Of a stretch of DNA of 64,000 nt, positions 9,168 to 18,182 are shown piece by piece; positions within the stretch are counted from its first letter, which is position 1, and each line of letters begins with the position of its first letter. This DNA is from Candidatus Bathyarchaeota archaeon. GTDB lineage: Archaea; Thermoproteota; CALKCG01; B24; DRYS01. The position numbers were made by a program, and so were the translations under genes. The stretch spans positions 112,052-176,051 of the forward strand of contig JAGTQC010000003.1 of assembly GCA_018396535.1 (NCBI GenBank), in the 5' to 3' direction. The notes under the pieces were generated by a model. That model ran no database searches and had not been told where the DNA came from. It saw nothing but the letters and a program-made list of their open reading frames with translations.

Positions 9168-9177
9168 GTTTAAAAAC
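9168..9177 (-). promoter_or_regulatory. TATA-like promoter of the Glu/Trp miniprotein
   Basis: Minus-strand GTTTTTAAAC preceded by an A-run (BRE-like). Transcription would start about 25 nt downstream, near 9146, giving a leader of roughly 28 nt with the ribosome-binding site. Inferred from spacing. Confidence 0.4.
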
Positions 9178-9233
9178 TTTTTGATCATGAACGATCGCCA
9201 TACATTCCCTCTCAATCTAAACTATACTAGTAT

Positions 9234-9310
9234 GGGATTGGGGTGCTTAGCACACTCAAGATCCCGCTCATCAGGATCGCAAGGGCCAGAGCTGCCATCG
9301 CACCCCGAGA
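9234..9310. ncRNA. GC-rich structured element (RNA candidate, strand unresolved)
   Basis: A GC-rich island in an otherwise AT-rich spacer. GGGGTGC (9240-9246) pairs exactly with GCACCCC (9300-9306), and GATCC pairs with GGATC inside (about 9260-9278). In AT-rich thermophiles such islands are usually structured RNAs. It matches no RNA family I recognise. On the minus strand the same bases contain a 23-residue hydrophobic ORF (ATG at 9298, stop at 9230-9228, starting MAALALAILMSG) behind a good TATA box (9314-9322). A tiny membrane peptide is therefore the competing reading, though its codon choice (CTG, GCC, GCG) is unlike the neighbours. Confidence 0.4.
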
Positions 9311-9335
9311 CTAGTATATATTAGATTCTTCTAGA

Positions 9336-10310
9336 TTAGCGTTTCCTCGATACATCGTTCACAGGGTATCTGGGGGGCTCTCCATGTAGAACCCTTAGTA
9401 TATCCTCCACAGCTGTCAGAGCCATCCTCCTCCTACATTCTGAAGTATTGGAAGCTATATGTGGTGTAAGTATTACGTTATCGAGATCTAGTAGAGGATC
9501 ATCTAGGGGTAGAGGCTCCTCCCAGAATACATCTAATCCAGCTCCAGCTATCCACCCCTCCTTTAAAGCCTTTACTAGAGAATCGTGATCCACTATAGGT
9601 CCTCTAGCTATATTAACTAGGATAGCTGTAGGCTTCATAAGCTTAAGCTCCTCCTCCCCTATCATACCGCGTGTATACTCTGTTAACGGACATGATACTA
9701 CTATGAAATCGGATTCTCTAAGTAGATCTTCTAGAGATCTATACTCTACTCCAAACTCTGCTTCTAGCTGAGGCTTCCTAACGATATCGTAGTATAGTAT
9801 CTTCATAGAGAATCCTCTAGCACGTTTAGCTATAGCCGATCCTATCCTTCCTAAGCCTATTATACCTATAACCTTACCCCATACATCCATCCCTACGAAT
9901 AGGAATGGATCTCTAATCCTCCATAACCTAGATTTGACATACTGAGATGATCTACAGATATTCCTAGCTAAGCAGAGTATGTGAGCGAAAGCCATATCCG
10001 CTACGGTTTCATGGAGGACTGGGGTTATGGTAACCCATACCCCCCTCTCGGTAGCAGCATCTACATCAACATTATCGTATCCAACCCCATGCCTAGCTAT
10101 TACTCTAAGCCTAGATGCCGATTCTATAACCCTCCTACTCACTCTCTCTACATTAAGTGTTACGAGTATAGCGTCAGCATCTCTAACCGATTCTATAAGC
10201 TCATCCTCGGTAGGAGGTTTATCGAATACATATACATCAGTATACTTCTTCAATAATTCTAAAGCCTCGCTATGTATGGGAGCTGTTATTACCACATGGT
10301 ATCTACCCAT
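9336..10310 (-). CDS. D-isomer-specific 2-hydroxyacid dehydrogenase
   Basis: NAD(P)-dependent 2-hydroxyacid dehydrogenase (SerA/GyaR family), 324 residues. The Rossmann motif 'GKVIGIIGLGRIGSAIAKRA' is near residues 145-164. The catalytic Arg ('LVNIARGPIVD'), Glu ('LDVFWEEPLP') and His ('LTPHIASNT') are present. The enzyme could be 3-phosphoglycerate dehydrogenase or glyoxylate/hydroxypyruvate reductase; the lack of a C-terminal ACT domain does not separate these in archaea. A GGGGGATGG ribosome-binding site precedes the ATG at 10310. If it makes phosphoserine precursor, it would feed the serine-dependent GlyA step of the purine operon. Confidence 0.88.
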   Translation of the reverse strand: MGRYHVVITAPIHSEALELLKKYTDVYVFDKPPTEDELIESVRDADAILVTLNVERVSRRVIESASRLRVIARHGVGYDNVDVDAATERGVWVTITPVLHETVADMAFAHILCLARNICRSSQYVKSRLWRIRDPFLFVGMDVWGKVIGIIGLGRIGSAIAKRARGFSMKILYYDIVRKPQLEAEFGVEYRSLEDLLRESDFIVVSCPLTEYTRGMIGEEELKLMKPTAILVNIARGPIVDHDSLVKALKEGWIAGAGLDVFWEEPLPLDDPLLDLDNVILTPHIASNTSECRRRMALTAVEDILRVLHGEPPRYPVNDVSRKR

Positions 10311-10446
10311 TCATCCATCCCCCGAATAGTATCCTACTACTTAACCCCATCTACATCATACGGCTAGTACTAGGATAAAGGATTTAACTATAATATCACA
10401 CCGTTAACTTCGATCCAGAACTAGCTAAATCTACTAATATGCATAT

Positions 10447-11736
10447 CTATGTGTAGAGCTTCCTATCGAGTATCTTATAGACGCAGTATTCTCCACACAT
10501 GGTGCATGTACCGCTCCTAGATTTCACTCTCCCATGAATCTCCGAAGCTTTCTCAGGATCCATAGATAGCTTAAACTGTGTTACCCAATCTAGACGTGCT
10601 CTAGCCTCCCCCATAGCTTTATCGATATCTAAAACCCTACCTCCAACCCTGTATAAATCTACAGCGTGAGCTGCGATCTTAGAAGCTATAACACCATGCT
10701 TTATATCTTCAGGTAGGGGTAAGCCTAGATGCTCTGATGGAGTAACTACGCATAGGAAATCTGCACCAGCAAGCCCAGCTATAGCGCTTCCGATAGCAGC
10801 TGCTATATGATCGTATGGGGTTGCTATATCGGTAACTATAGGTCCTAGTAGATAGTATGGGGCTCCTTTACATACAGCCTTCTCTAAAGCTACGTTAGCA
10901 GCTATCTGGTGTATAGGCATGTGTCCAGGTCCCTCAACCATACACTGAACATCCATCCCCCTACTCCTCTCTACGAGCTCCGCTACTGTTAGTAGCTCCA
11001 TATTCTGAGCTATATCGTTCGCATCAGCTATACATCCAGGTCTAAGACCATCACCTAAACTTATACATACATCATATTCTCTAGCTAACTCTAGTATGTA
11101 ATCATAGTTCTCGTATAACGGATTCTCCCTACCATGATGTAGCATCCACGATGCTATGAATGCTCCTCCACGGCTAACTATACCAGCAACCCTTCTACCC
11201 TTCTTCAAAGATTCTAGAGCTTTATAGGTTATACCACAGTGGAGTGTAACGAAGTCTACCCCATCCTTGAAATGCCTCTCTATAGTGTTTAACACATCAT
11301 CCTCGCTCATATCTATGATGGAGCCATACTTTCTAATAGATTCTATAGCAGCTTGGTATATCGGTACAGTACCTATAGGAGAGTCAAGTTCTCTAATAAG
11401 TAGTCTACGAGTATAGTCTAGATCTCCTCCAGTAGATAGATCCATAACCGTATCTGCTCCATATCTCAAACCAATCCTAGCCTTCTCGAGCTCCAGATAT
11501 GGGTCGGATAGATCGACCGAAGTACCGACGTTAACGTTAACCTTCACGGTTAACCCCTCTCCTATAGCTACCGGTTTACCCAGCTTCCTATCCCTAGATG
11601 AATTACACGGTATAACAGCTACACCCCTCGCTACCATACTGGTAAGCTTTTCAGGATTAACCCCCTCTGATCTAGCTACCTCGACTACTATACCCGGTAT
11701 AATACCCCTCCTAGCTTCACTCATGATAGTACCCAT
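10447..11736 (-). CDS. thiC: Phosphomethylpyrimidine synthase ThiC
   Basis: Radical-SAM rearrangement of the purine intermediate AIR to HMP phosphate for thiamine. This is the short ~429-residue archaeal/anaerobe form. Family landmarks are 'ADTVMDLSTGGD', 'GTVPIYQA', 'SRGGAF', 'EGPGHMP' and the C-terminal cluster-binding cysteines 'CTMCGEYC'. The cysteine spacing is CX2CX3C, while the classical description is CX2CX4C. AIR is the product of PurM, whose gene lies ~0.8 kb upstream on the same strand, so ThiC draws directly on that pathway. Confidence 0.94.
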   Translation of the reverse strand: MGTIMSEARRGIIPGIVVEVARSEGVNPEKLTSMVARGVAVIPCNSSRDRKLGKPVAIGEGLTVKVNVNVGTSVDLSDPYLELEKARIGLRYGADTVMDLSTGGDLDYTRRLLIRELDSPIGTVPIYQAAIESIRKYGSIIDMSEDDVLNTIERHFKDGVDFVTLHCGITYKALESLKKGRRVAGIVSRGGAFIASWMLHHGRENPLYENYDYILELAREYDVCISLGDGLRPGCIADANDIAQNMELLTVAELVERSRGMDVQCMVEGPGHMPIHQIAANVALEKAVCKGAPYYLLGPIVTDIATPYDHIAAAIGSAIAGLAGADFLCVVTPSEHLGLPLPEDIKHGVIASKIAAHAVDLYRVGGRVLDIDKAMGEARARLDWVTQFKLSMDPEKASEIHGRVKSRSGTCTMCGEYCVYKILDRKLYT

Positions 11737-11808
11737 AACTAACCTAGATTAGATCAACCTACATCTCAAGATAAATCTTCCCATAGGCTAGGCGTTGGAG
11801 AATCGACC

Positions 11809-12333
11809 TCACTGTTTAAGCTTCTCTAACGTATAGTATCTAGCTATATATACGATCTCATCACCTCGATATAGGTCTCTTATAACGGCTTCCTCTCTAG
11901 CTCCTAGAACATTCTCATATAATCTACGAGCAGCTTCATTCGAAGAACTCGAGGATACTAGGATTAGTTTAAGCCTAGATCTAGGTTGACGTTCATCTAG
12001 ATATATCTTAAGATAGCCTAACGAATCCTCTATAAGTCTACGACCTACACCTAGCCTTCTAAACTCCGGATCAACAGCTATCTGCTCCAGCTCCCAGACG
12101 GATTCCTCTCTAAACCCACCCTTCTCAACCCAGAGTATATAACCGATAACCCTCCCCCTATACAATGCTACGAAATACTGCATCCTAGGATAAGCTTTCA
12201 TATTACATTCAAACCAGCGTTTAACGAGATCTTCACTACGCATCCCTTTGAAGGATGATAGGTATATCCTAACTACATCATCGATATCATTCTGCTCCAT
12301 AGGTTTAACATAGATTTCAACTACTCCACTCAT
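11809..12333 (-). CDS. GNAT-family N-acetyltransferase (RimI-like)
   Basis: Acetyl-CoA-dependent acetyltransferase of 174 residues. The acetyl-CoA loop is seen as 'VDPEFRRLGVGRRLIEDSL' (about residues 91-109), followed by a C-terminal 'SSNEAARRLYE' helix as in RimI/Ard1-type enzymes. The target (protein N-terminus or small molecule) cannot be told. The 155-bp spacer upstream of it is very AT-rich, contains several TATA-like stretches and separates it from the purine operon. Confidence 0.8.
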   Translation of the reverse strand: MSGVVEIYVKPMEQNDIDDVVRIYLSSFKGMRSEDLVKRWFECNMKAYPRMQYFVALYRGRVIGYILWVEKGGFREESVWELEQIAVDPEFRRLGVGRRLIEDSLGYLKIYLDERQPRSRLKLILVSSSSSNEAARRLYENVLGAREEAVIRDLYRGDEIVYIARYYTLEKLKQ

Positions 12334-12488
12334 ATCGATTACTAAATTTTACTATATAAAATTTAAACTATTCTCAAAATCTAATTTTGATATATAACTA
12401 TTCCTTTATAAAATGTATGGAGGTATACTGAAAATACTCTTTAATAGTTAAAAAATATTTTAAGTATATGGTTAGCTCGGTAATATTC

Positions 12489-13559
12489 CTAGACTAGCTT
12501 CACATCCTCGTTACCAACCCTAACCTTTATAGAAACCTCCCCCTCGTATACTCTACCGATAATCCATGCTTTAATCCCCATCTTCTCACAGAAGTCTACT
12601 ATATCCTCAGCTTCACTCTTAGGTGCTATCGTACAGAAGCCTACACCCATATTGAAGGTACGGTACATCTCCCTATCGCTTACACCCCCCAACTCCTGTA
12701 TTAGTTTAAAGATAGGTGGGGGTTTAGGCATAGAATCTAGATAGAAGCCTACTCTAGCTATTCGTGCTAATCTTATAAGCTTACTGAAAGCTCCACCAGT
12801 TATATGAGCTAATCCGTGAACTTCATATCTCTTCAATACATCGAGGATAGGTTTAACATAGATCCTTGTAGGTTTTAGCAACTCCTCACCTATACTACAC
12901 CCGATTTCATCTAGATAATCATCGATTCTATACCTAGATAGGAGTATTCTCCTAGCTAGGGTTAACCCGTTGGAGTGTATACCACTACTAGCTAACCCTA
13001 CGATACAATCTCCGATACCGATCCTATCCCCATAAACGATTTTATCTCTATCCACAACTCCTATACACATAGCTGCTAGATCGAATCCGTAACCATCTCT
13101 AACACCTTTAACGATATCCTTCATCACAGCTGTCTCCCCACCTACTATAGCTACTCCAGCCTCCTCCGCTCCCTTAGCTAAGCCCTCCATTATAGGTACT
13201 ACTAGATCCTCTCTAGGCTCCTCGACTACTAGATAATCTACTAAAGCTACGGGTTCAGCTCCTATACATATAACATCGTTTACACACATAGCTACACAAT
13301 CCACTCCTATAGTATCGTATCTACCCATCATCTGAGCTACGAGGATCTTAGTACCGACGCCGTCGACGTGCATCGCTAACGCTTTACCCCCACCGATATC
13401 TATGAGACCAGCATAATGCCCCACCTCTATCAATACCTCACCCCACCTACCTCTCCTAGTTTTAAACGTCCTCTCCGCTATCCAAGCTATACGTCTATGA
13501 ATCTCAGCTACCCTATCCACATCTACACCTGCTTCCCTATAACTTCTAGGTATACCCAT
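12489..13559 (-). CDS. purM: Phosphoribosylformylglycinamidine cyclo-ligase (AIR synthetase) PurM
   Basis: ATP-dependent ring closure of FGAM to AIR. Typical segments are 'HVDGVGTKILVA', 'DCVAMCVNDVICIGAEPV', 'IVGGETAVM' and 'SSGIHSNGLTLAR'. I choose the ATG at 13559 because AGGTGA lies just upstream and contains the TGA stop of purC, coupling the two genes; the longer GTG reading at 13580 overlaps purC. Length ~356 residues, normal. Last gene of the 15.6-kb purine operon; its product is also the ThiC substrate. Confidence 0.95.
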   Translation of the reverse strand: MGIPRSYREAGVDVDRVAEIHRRIAWIAERTFKTRRGRWGEVLIEVGHYAGLIDIGGGKALAMHVDGVGTKILVAQMMGRYDTIGVDCVAMCVNDVICIGAEPVALVDYLVVEEPREDLVVPIMEGLAKGAEEAGVAIVGGETAVMKDIVKGVRDGYGFDLAAMCIGVVDRDKIVYGDRIGIGDCIVGLASSGIHSNGLTLARRILLSRYRIDDYLDEIGCSIGEELLKPTRIYVKPILDVLKRYEVHGLAHITGGAFSKLIRLARIARVGFYLDSMPKPPPIFKLIQELGGVSDREMYRTFNMGVGFCTIAPKSEAEDIVDFCEKMGIKAWIIGRVYEGEVSIKVRVGNEDVKLV

Positions 13560-13563
13560 ATCC

Positions 13564-14424
13564 TCACCTAAACTTCTCACCTGTAAGCCTTTCGTAAGCT
13601 TCTATATACCTTCTACTAACCTCTTCTATAAGCTCTCTAGGTAGGCTTGGAGGTTCAGGTATCGGATCCCCCCTCCTCCTAGCTTCCTCTAACCTCCTTC
13701 TATACCCTACCCTATCAAGCCAATCTCTAACAGGCTGTTTATCAAAGCTATCCTGTAGGCGTCCCGGAGCGTAGCTAGATTTAACCCATAACCTAAACTC
13801 ATCTGGACCTATAGAATCGCCTAGGATAATACTATCGCCATACCTACCAAACTCGATCTTCAAATCTGCGAGTATAAACCCAGCTTCCTCAGCCCTCCTA
13901 TTCATAACTTCGTATATAGCTATAGATAGATCCTCTAACATATCATACTCAGAAGATGTAACCCATCCTCTAGCTATAGCCTCCCCCCTGGTTATAGGCC
14001 TATCCTTCTCTTCAAACTTAGTCGTAGGATCCAGTATCGGTTCAGGAAGTCTAGCTGCTAGTACCGGCTCTACAGGTAGATTAACCTCCCCTCTCAGCAT
14101 CCTCTCATATAGGCTTCCATAGATGTAGCCGCGGACGATAAACTCTATAGGTATCATATCTAACCTCTTCACAACCATACAGTTAGGAGGCTCGATCCAT
14201 AGCATATGATGCTTCACTCCAACCCTATCCTCTAGGTATCTAAACCAGAATGCAGCCATCCGACATAGTACCTCACCCTTAAACGGTACGATAGAAGGTA
14301 GTACTATATCGAAGGCTGAAATCCTATCGCTAAAATAGAATAGTAGCCTATCGCTATCTACAAGATAGATATCCTTAACCTTCCCCTTCTTAACCAGCTT
14401 AAACATCGATAGATCGAAACTCAT
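13564..14424 (-). CDS. purC: SAICAR synthetase PurC
   Basis: Joins aspartate to CAIR using ATP, 286 residues. Motifs include the N-terminal 'KKGKVKDIYLVDSDRLL', 'FSDRISAFDIVLPS', 'EFIVRGYIYGS' and 'SYAPGRLQDSFDKQPVRDWL'. The C-terminal ~40 residues are Arg/Glu-rich, as in larger PurC forms. The stop TGA is embedded in the ribosome-binding site of purM. purE is 11 nt upstream. Confidence 0.95.
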   Translation of the reverse strand: MSFDLSMFKLVKKGKVKDIYLVDSDRLLFYFSDRISAFDIVLPSIVPFKGEVLCRMAAFWFRYLEDRVGVKHHMLWIEPPNCMVVKRLDMIPIEFIVRGYIYGSLYERMLRGEVNLPVEPVLAARLPEPILDPTTKFEEKDRPITRGEAIARGWVTSSEYDMLEDLSIAIYEVMNRRAEEAGFILADLKIEFGRYGDSIILGDSIGPDEFRLWVKSSYAPGRLQDSFDKQPVRDWLDRVGYRRRLEEARRRGDPIPEPPSLPRELIEEVSRRYIEAYERLTGEKFR

Positions 14425-14435
14425 AGCAAAACCTC

Positions 14436-14924
14436 CTAGACAGCTTCTAAAGCTTTAGCATCCTCCTCAACCCTACGTTTAAGATTAACCCTATACTGTA
14501 TAAGCCTCTCCCTAACATCAGATCTAGATAAAGCTACTATCTCAGCTGCTAATACCGCTGCGTTAACAGAATTATCGACGCCTACACATGCTACAGGTAT
14601 ACCTGGAGGGGATTGGATAGAGGATAGGAGAGCATCCAAACCCATGAAGCTCCTATTCAACGGTAGCGAAATAACAGGTTTAATAGTATACGCGGCAATC
14701 AATCCGGGAAGCATAGCGGATAAACCAGCTATAGCGATAAATACTTTAACACCGTTAGCATCAGCCTCCTCCACGATCTCCCTTACCCTATCTGGGTGAC
14801 GATGAGCTGAGGCTACTGTCAACAAGTATTTCACACCCAGCTCCCTTAATATTCTACATACCGCTTCCCCATACTCTCTATCAGATAGACTACCCAGTAC
14901 TACTAGAACATCCACATCATCCAA
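14436..14924 (-). CDS. purE: 5-(Carboxyamino)imidazole ribonucleotide mutase / AIR carboxylase PurE
   Basis: Adds or relocates the carboxyl group that makes CAIR, 162 residues. The phosphate/nucleotide loop 'LGSLSDREYGEAV' and 'ASAHRHPDRV' are at the N-terminus; the region normally 'GAGGAAHLPG' reads 'IAGLSAMLPGLIAA'. No purK gene is in the operon. Either this is a class II-like PurE using CO2 directly, or PurK is elsewhere. A 74-nt spacer separates it from purQ, one of the larger gaps in the operon. Confidence 0.92.
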   Translation of the reverse strand: MDDVDVLVVLGSLSDREYGEAVCRILRELGVKYLLTVASAHRHPDRVREIVEEADANGVKVFIAIAGLSAMLPGLIAAYTIKPVISLPLNRSFMGLDALLSSIQSPPGIPVACVGVDNSVNAAVLAAEIVALSRSDVRERLIQYRVNLKRRVEEDAKALEAV

Positions 14925-14998
14925 GCTATATACACCCGGGAGGCTAATAGTTGAATACCTAGTTTAAAAATATTCGTGAAACCAGTATACGTTAAGCT

Positions 14999-15787
14999 TC
15001 ATAATATATGAAGGTATGTATACTCTACAAGCGTCTTAAAGAATCTAAGACAGTTATCCTCGAGTATGTTATCAAACCTGGTCCAGCTTGGATGTGTATA
15101 TGGGTGGATATACTTCTCAGGATGAGGCATTAAACCTATTACATTACCATCCCTATTACATATACCTGCTACATTATTCATCGAACCGTTAGGATTCCAC
15201 CCCCTAGATATGCATCCACTAGGATCTACATACCTGAATACTATGTATCCATCATCTTCGAGTATATCAAGTATATCAGGTGGAGCTATGAACCTTCCCT
15301 CAGCATGATTTATAGGTGCATGGAGTATAGCTCCAGCTAGATCCTTCAAAGGTTTACAACGTGTAACTTCCTCACACCTAATATATACCCACCTATCTAT
15401 GAAGAATCCCCCCTCGTTTAAAGCTAGAGTCGCTTCCTGCCTACTAAATAACCCGCTCAAACCTGGTAGTAATCCTGCTTTAACTAAAGCTTGAAAACCA
15501 TTACAAATCCCGAGTATAATCCTCCCCTCTGATACAATCCTCTCTATAGGCTTCCTAAGCCTATACTTAAGCTGGCATGCAAGTATCTTCCCAGCTCCGA
15601 GATCGTCTCCATAGCTAAACCCGCCAGGTATGCAGAATATATGATACTCATCCAGGATTGACGGATCTTTTAAGAGACTATTTATATGCTTCACTTCTAC
15701 TCGAGATCCAGCTTCTTCGAATGCTTCGATAGTCTCCTGATCACAGTTAGTACCCGGAGCTCTGAGTATAAGAGTCTTCACCTTCAT
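14999..15787 (-). CDS. purQ: FGAM synthase glutaminase subunit PurQ
   Basis: Class I glutamine amidotransferase that feeds ammonia to PurL. The nucleophile elbow is 'GICNGFQALVKAGLLPG' and the catalytic His-Glu is 'LMPHPEKYIHP'. The start is set at the ATG at 15787: GGTGA lies 7 nt upstream and overlaps the purL stop, and 'MKVKTLILRAPGTNCD' is a normal PurQ beginning. The longer frame from 15823 would overlap purL. About 262 residues. Works in a complex with PurL and the PurS fusion. Confidence 0.95.
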   Translation of the reverse strand: MKVKTLILRAPGTNCDQETIEAFEEAGSRVEVKHINSLLKDPSILDEYHIFCIPGGFSYGDDLGAGKILACQLKYRLRKPIERIVSEGRIILGICNGFQALVKAGLLPGLSGLFSRQEATLALNEGGFFIDRWVYIRCEEVTRCKPLKDLAGAILHAPINHAEGRFIAPPDILDILEDDGYIVFRYVDPSGCISRGWNPNGSMNNVAGICNRDGNVIGLMPHPEKYIHPYTHPSWTRFDNILEDNCLRFFKTLVEYTYLHIL

Positions 15788-15794
15788 AGATGCT

Positions 15795-18155
15795 TCACCA
15801 GTTGAAAGTGGATTTCCAAGCATCCTTCAAACTCCATATATCCTCCTCGTATACTCTACCGTTAACCCCATGAATTACAAGCCTCCCCTCTCTCGTAGTA
15901 TACCCGATCCTCCTATATGGAAGATTATAGAATATCCTTTCGAAATAATCCTCCATACCCTTCCTAACCTCGACTATAAACCTAGTATTAGATTCCGAGA
16001 ATAGAATCTTATCATCCCTTACTAAGCCTAGTCTAGGTACCTCTGATAGCCATACCTCCACTCCTAAGCCTCCTGAGAAACTTGATTCGGCTAACGCTAC
16101 TGCTAACCCCCCCTCCGAGCAATCATGACAAGATCTGATACATCCAACATCTATAGCTTCTACGATCCTATCCATGATTAGTTTAGCATTATTCAAATCC
16201 ACAGATGGTATCACACCGCTATCTATACCCATGATAGAGTAGTAGTATGATCCACCTAACTCACACCTAGTATATCCCACAACATATACAGGATTTCCAG
16301 GCTCCTTAAAATCCATAGTTATAGCCTTCCTTATATCCGGTATTATACCTATAGCTGTTATGAGTAGAGTACCCGGTATAGATCTATAACTCCCATCTGG
16401 AAGCCTATACTCGTTGTATAGGCTATCCTTACCAGATATGAATGGTGTATCGAATGCTTTAGCAGCATCATAGCATCCCTTAACAGCTTCGACTAAAGCT
16501 CCGAGTGTCTCCTCCCTCTCAGGATTACCCCAACTGAAGTTATCTAGGAGAGCTATCCTACGTCCACCTACTGCTACGTTATTCCTTATAGCTTCATCTA
16601 CAACCGATAAAGCCATCTTATAAGGATACCTACTATACTTAGGGTTAACACCGCATGAAACAACAACACCTATCCAACTATCCTTTAAAGGCTTTAATAC
16701 GCATGCATCGCTAGGTCCATCTCCATGAATACCAACCATAGGTTTAATAACAACCCTAGCCTGTACTTCATGATCATATTGACGGATAACCCATTCCTTA
16801 CTAGCTACATTTGGATCACTCAATATACGCCTGAGTATATCCATAAGATCTGTAGGCATAGGGAAATCCGGATCCCACTCACGAAGCGGATTCCAATAAG
16901 CTCTCCTCCTAACCCTTGGTATACCCTTAAAGAGGAATTCTAAATCTAGATCACAAACAACCTCTCCTTCATAATATACTCTAAGCTTCCCAGTCGAGGT
17001 AAACCTACCTATAACAGTCGCTTCACAATCCTCCTCTCTGAATATCTTCATCAACTTATCTATATTTCCCTCAGGTACAGCTAGTACCATACGCTCTTGA
17101 GATTCTGAAAGCCATATTTCCCAAGGTTCAAGCCCCTCATACTTCAAAGGTACTAGTGATAATTCCACTTCTGCACCGATTTTTTTCGCCATCTCCCCTA
17201 CAGCTGATGATAAACCTCCTCCACCACAATCGGTTATAGCTGAGTATAATGGTTCACTATATTCATCTCTAGCTCTCATTATAGCATCTAGAAGCTTCTT
17301 CTCCTCTATAGGGTTGCCTATCTGTACAGATATAACTGATACCTTCTCAGATTCAGGTGTAAGTTCCGTACTTGCGAATGTAACACCTCTAAGTCCATCT
17401 CTACCAGTCCTTCCACCCACTAATACTATCAAATCTCCAGGCTTAGGCTTCCTAGTATACCTACTAAACGGCATTATACCTACACATCCAGCATAGACTA
17501 ACGGGTTACATAGATATCCCTCATCAAATCCTATAGCACCGCATGCTGTAGGTACACCCATCTTATTACCATAATCCCTAATACCTGCTACAGCTCCTCT
17601 CATAACCCTTCGAGGATGCATAACTCCTTGAGGAAGTAGCTCGTAAGGATAATCTAGAGGACCGAAGAATAGTACATCTATGGATAGTATCGGCTTTGCG
17701 CCTACACCTATAACATCTCTAAAAACTCCTCCAGTCCCGGTTCCTGCCCCTCCATATGGATCTAAAGCTGTCGGATGATTATGCGTCTCAACCTTAACTG
17801 CTATAGACCAATCACCTTCAAGTCTCACTATCCCAGCGTTATCCTCGAATACTACTAGACACCATGGCTTAGAAAGCTCCTTAGTCACTCTGAATATATA
17901 GCTTTCGAGTAAGTTATCGATAATACCATCGTTTGTCTCTATTATCCCCTTAAAGGTCTTATGATAACAATGTTCAGACCATGTCTGAGCGATGGTGTTT
18001 AACTCTACATCCGTAGGATCTCTACCTATACTTATGAAATATGCTTTTATAGCTTTCATCTCATCCAGCGATAAGGATAACATATAGCGTCTACTAATAT
18101 CCATCAACTCCTCATCTGTAGCTTCTCTTACATGTATTACACTAACCTTCGCCAT
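15795..18155 (-). CDS. purL: FGAM synthase ATPase subunit PurL (small type)
   Basis: ATP-dependent synthesis of formylglycinamidine ribonucleotide, 786 residues, slightly longer than most small PurL proteins. Recognised by 'TWSEHCYHKTFKG', 'FEDNAGIV', 'VETHNHPTALDPYGGA', 'GGGGLSSAVGEMA' in the first half and 'SGKDSLYNEY' and 'HDCSEGGLAVALAE' in the second half. Being the small form it needs separate PurS and PurQ, both encoded nearby. A GGTGG ribosome-binding site precedes the ATG at 18155. The DUF711 gene lies 27 nt upstream, between purL and purS. Confidence 0.96.
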   Translation of the reverse strand: MAKVSVIHVREATDEELMDISRRYMLSLSLDEMKAIKAYFISIGRDPTDVELNTIAQTWSEHCYHKTFKGIIETNDGIIDNLLESYIFRVTKELSKPWCLVVFEDNAGIVRLEGDWSIAVKVETHNHPTALDPYGGAGTGTGGVFRDVIGVGAKPILSIDVLFFGPLDYPYELLPQGVMHPRRVMRGAVAGIRDYGNKMGVPTACGAIGFDEGYLCNPLVYAGCVGIMPFSRYTRKPKPGDLIVLVGGRTGRDGLRGVTFASTELTPESEKVSVISVQIGNPIEEKKLLDAIMRARDEYSEPLYSAITDCGGGGLSSAVGEMAKKIGAEVELSLVPLKYEGLEPWEIWLSESQERMVLAVPEGNIDKLMKIFREEDCEATVIGRFTSTGKLRVYYEGEVVCDLDLEFLFKGIPRVRRRAYWNPLREWDPDFPMPTDLMDILRRILSDPNVASKEWVIRQYDHEVQARVVIKPMVGIHGDGPSDACVLKPLKDSWIGVVVSCGVNPKYSRYPYKMALSVVDEAIRNNVAVGGRRIALLDNFSWGNPEREETLGALVEAVKGCYDAAKAFDTPFISGKDSLYNEYRLPDGSYRSIPGTLLITAIGIIPDIRKAITMDFKEPGNPVYVVGYTRCELGGSYYYSIMGIDSGVIPSVDLNNAKLIMDRIVEAIDVGCIRSCHDCSEGGLAVALAESSFSGGLGVEVWLSEVPRLGLVRDDKILFSESNTRFIVEVRKGMEDYFERIFYNLPYRRIGYTTREGRLVIHGVNGRVYEEDIWSLKDAWKSTFNW

Positions 18156-18182
18156 ACCACACCACCGAGATGGTAAGACTAT

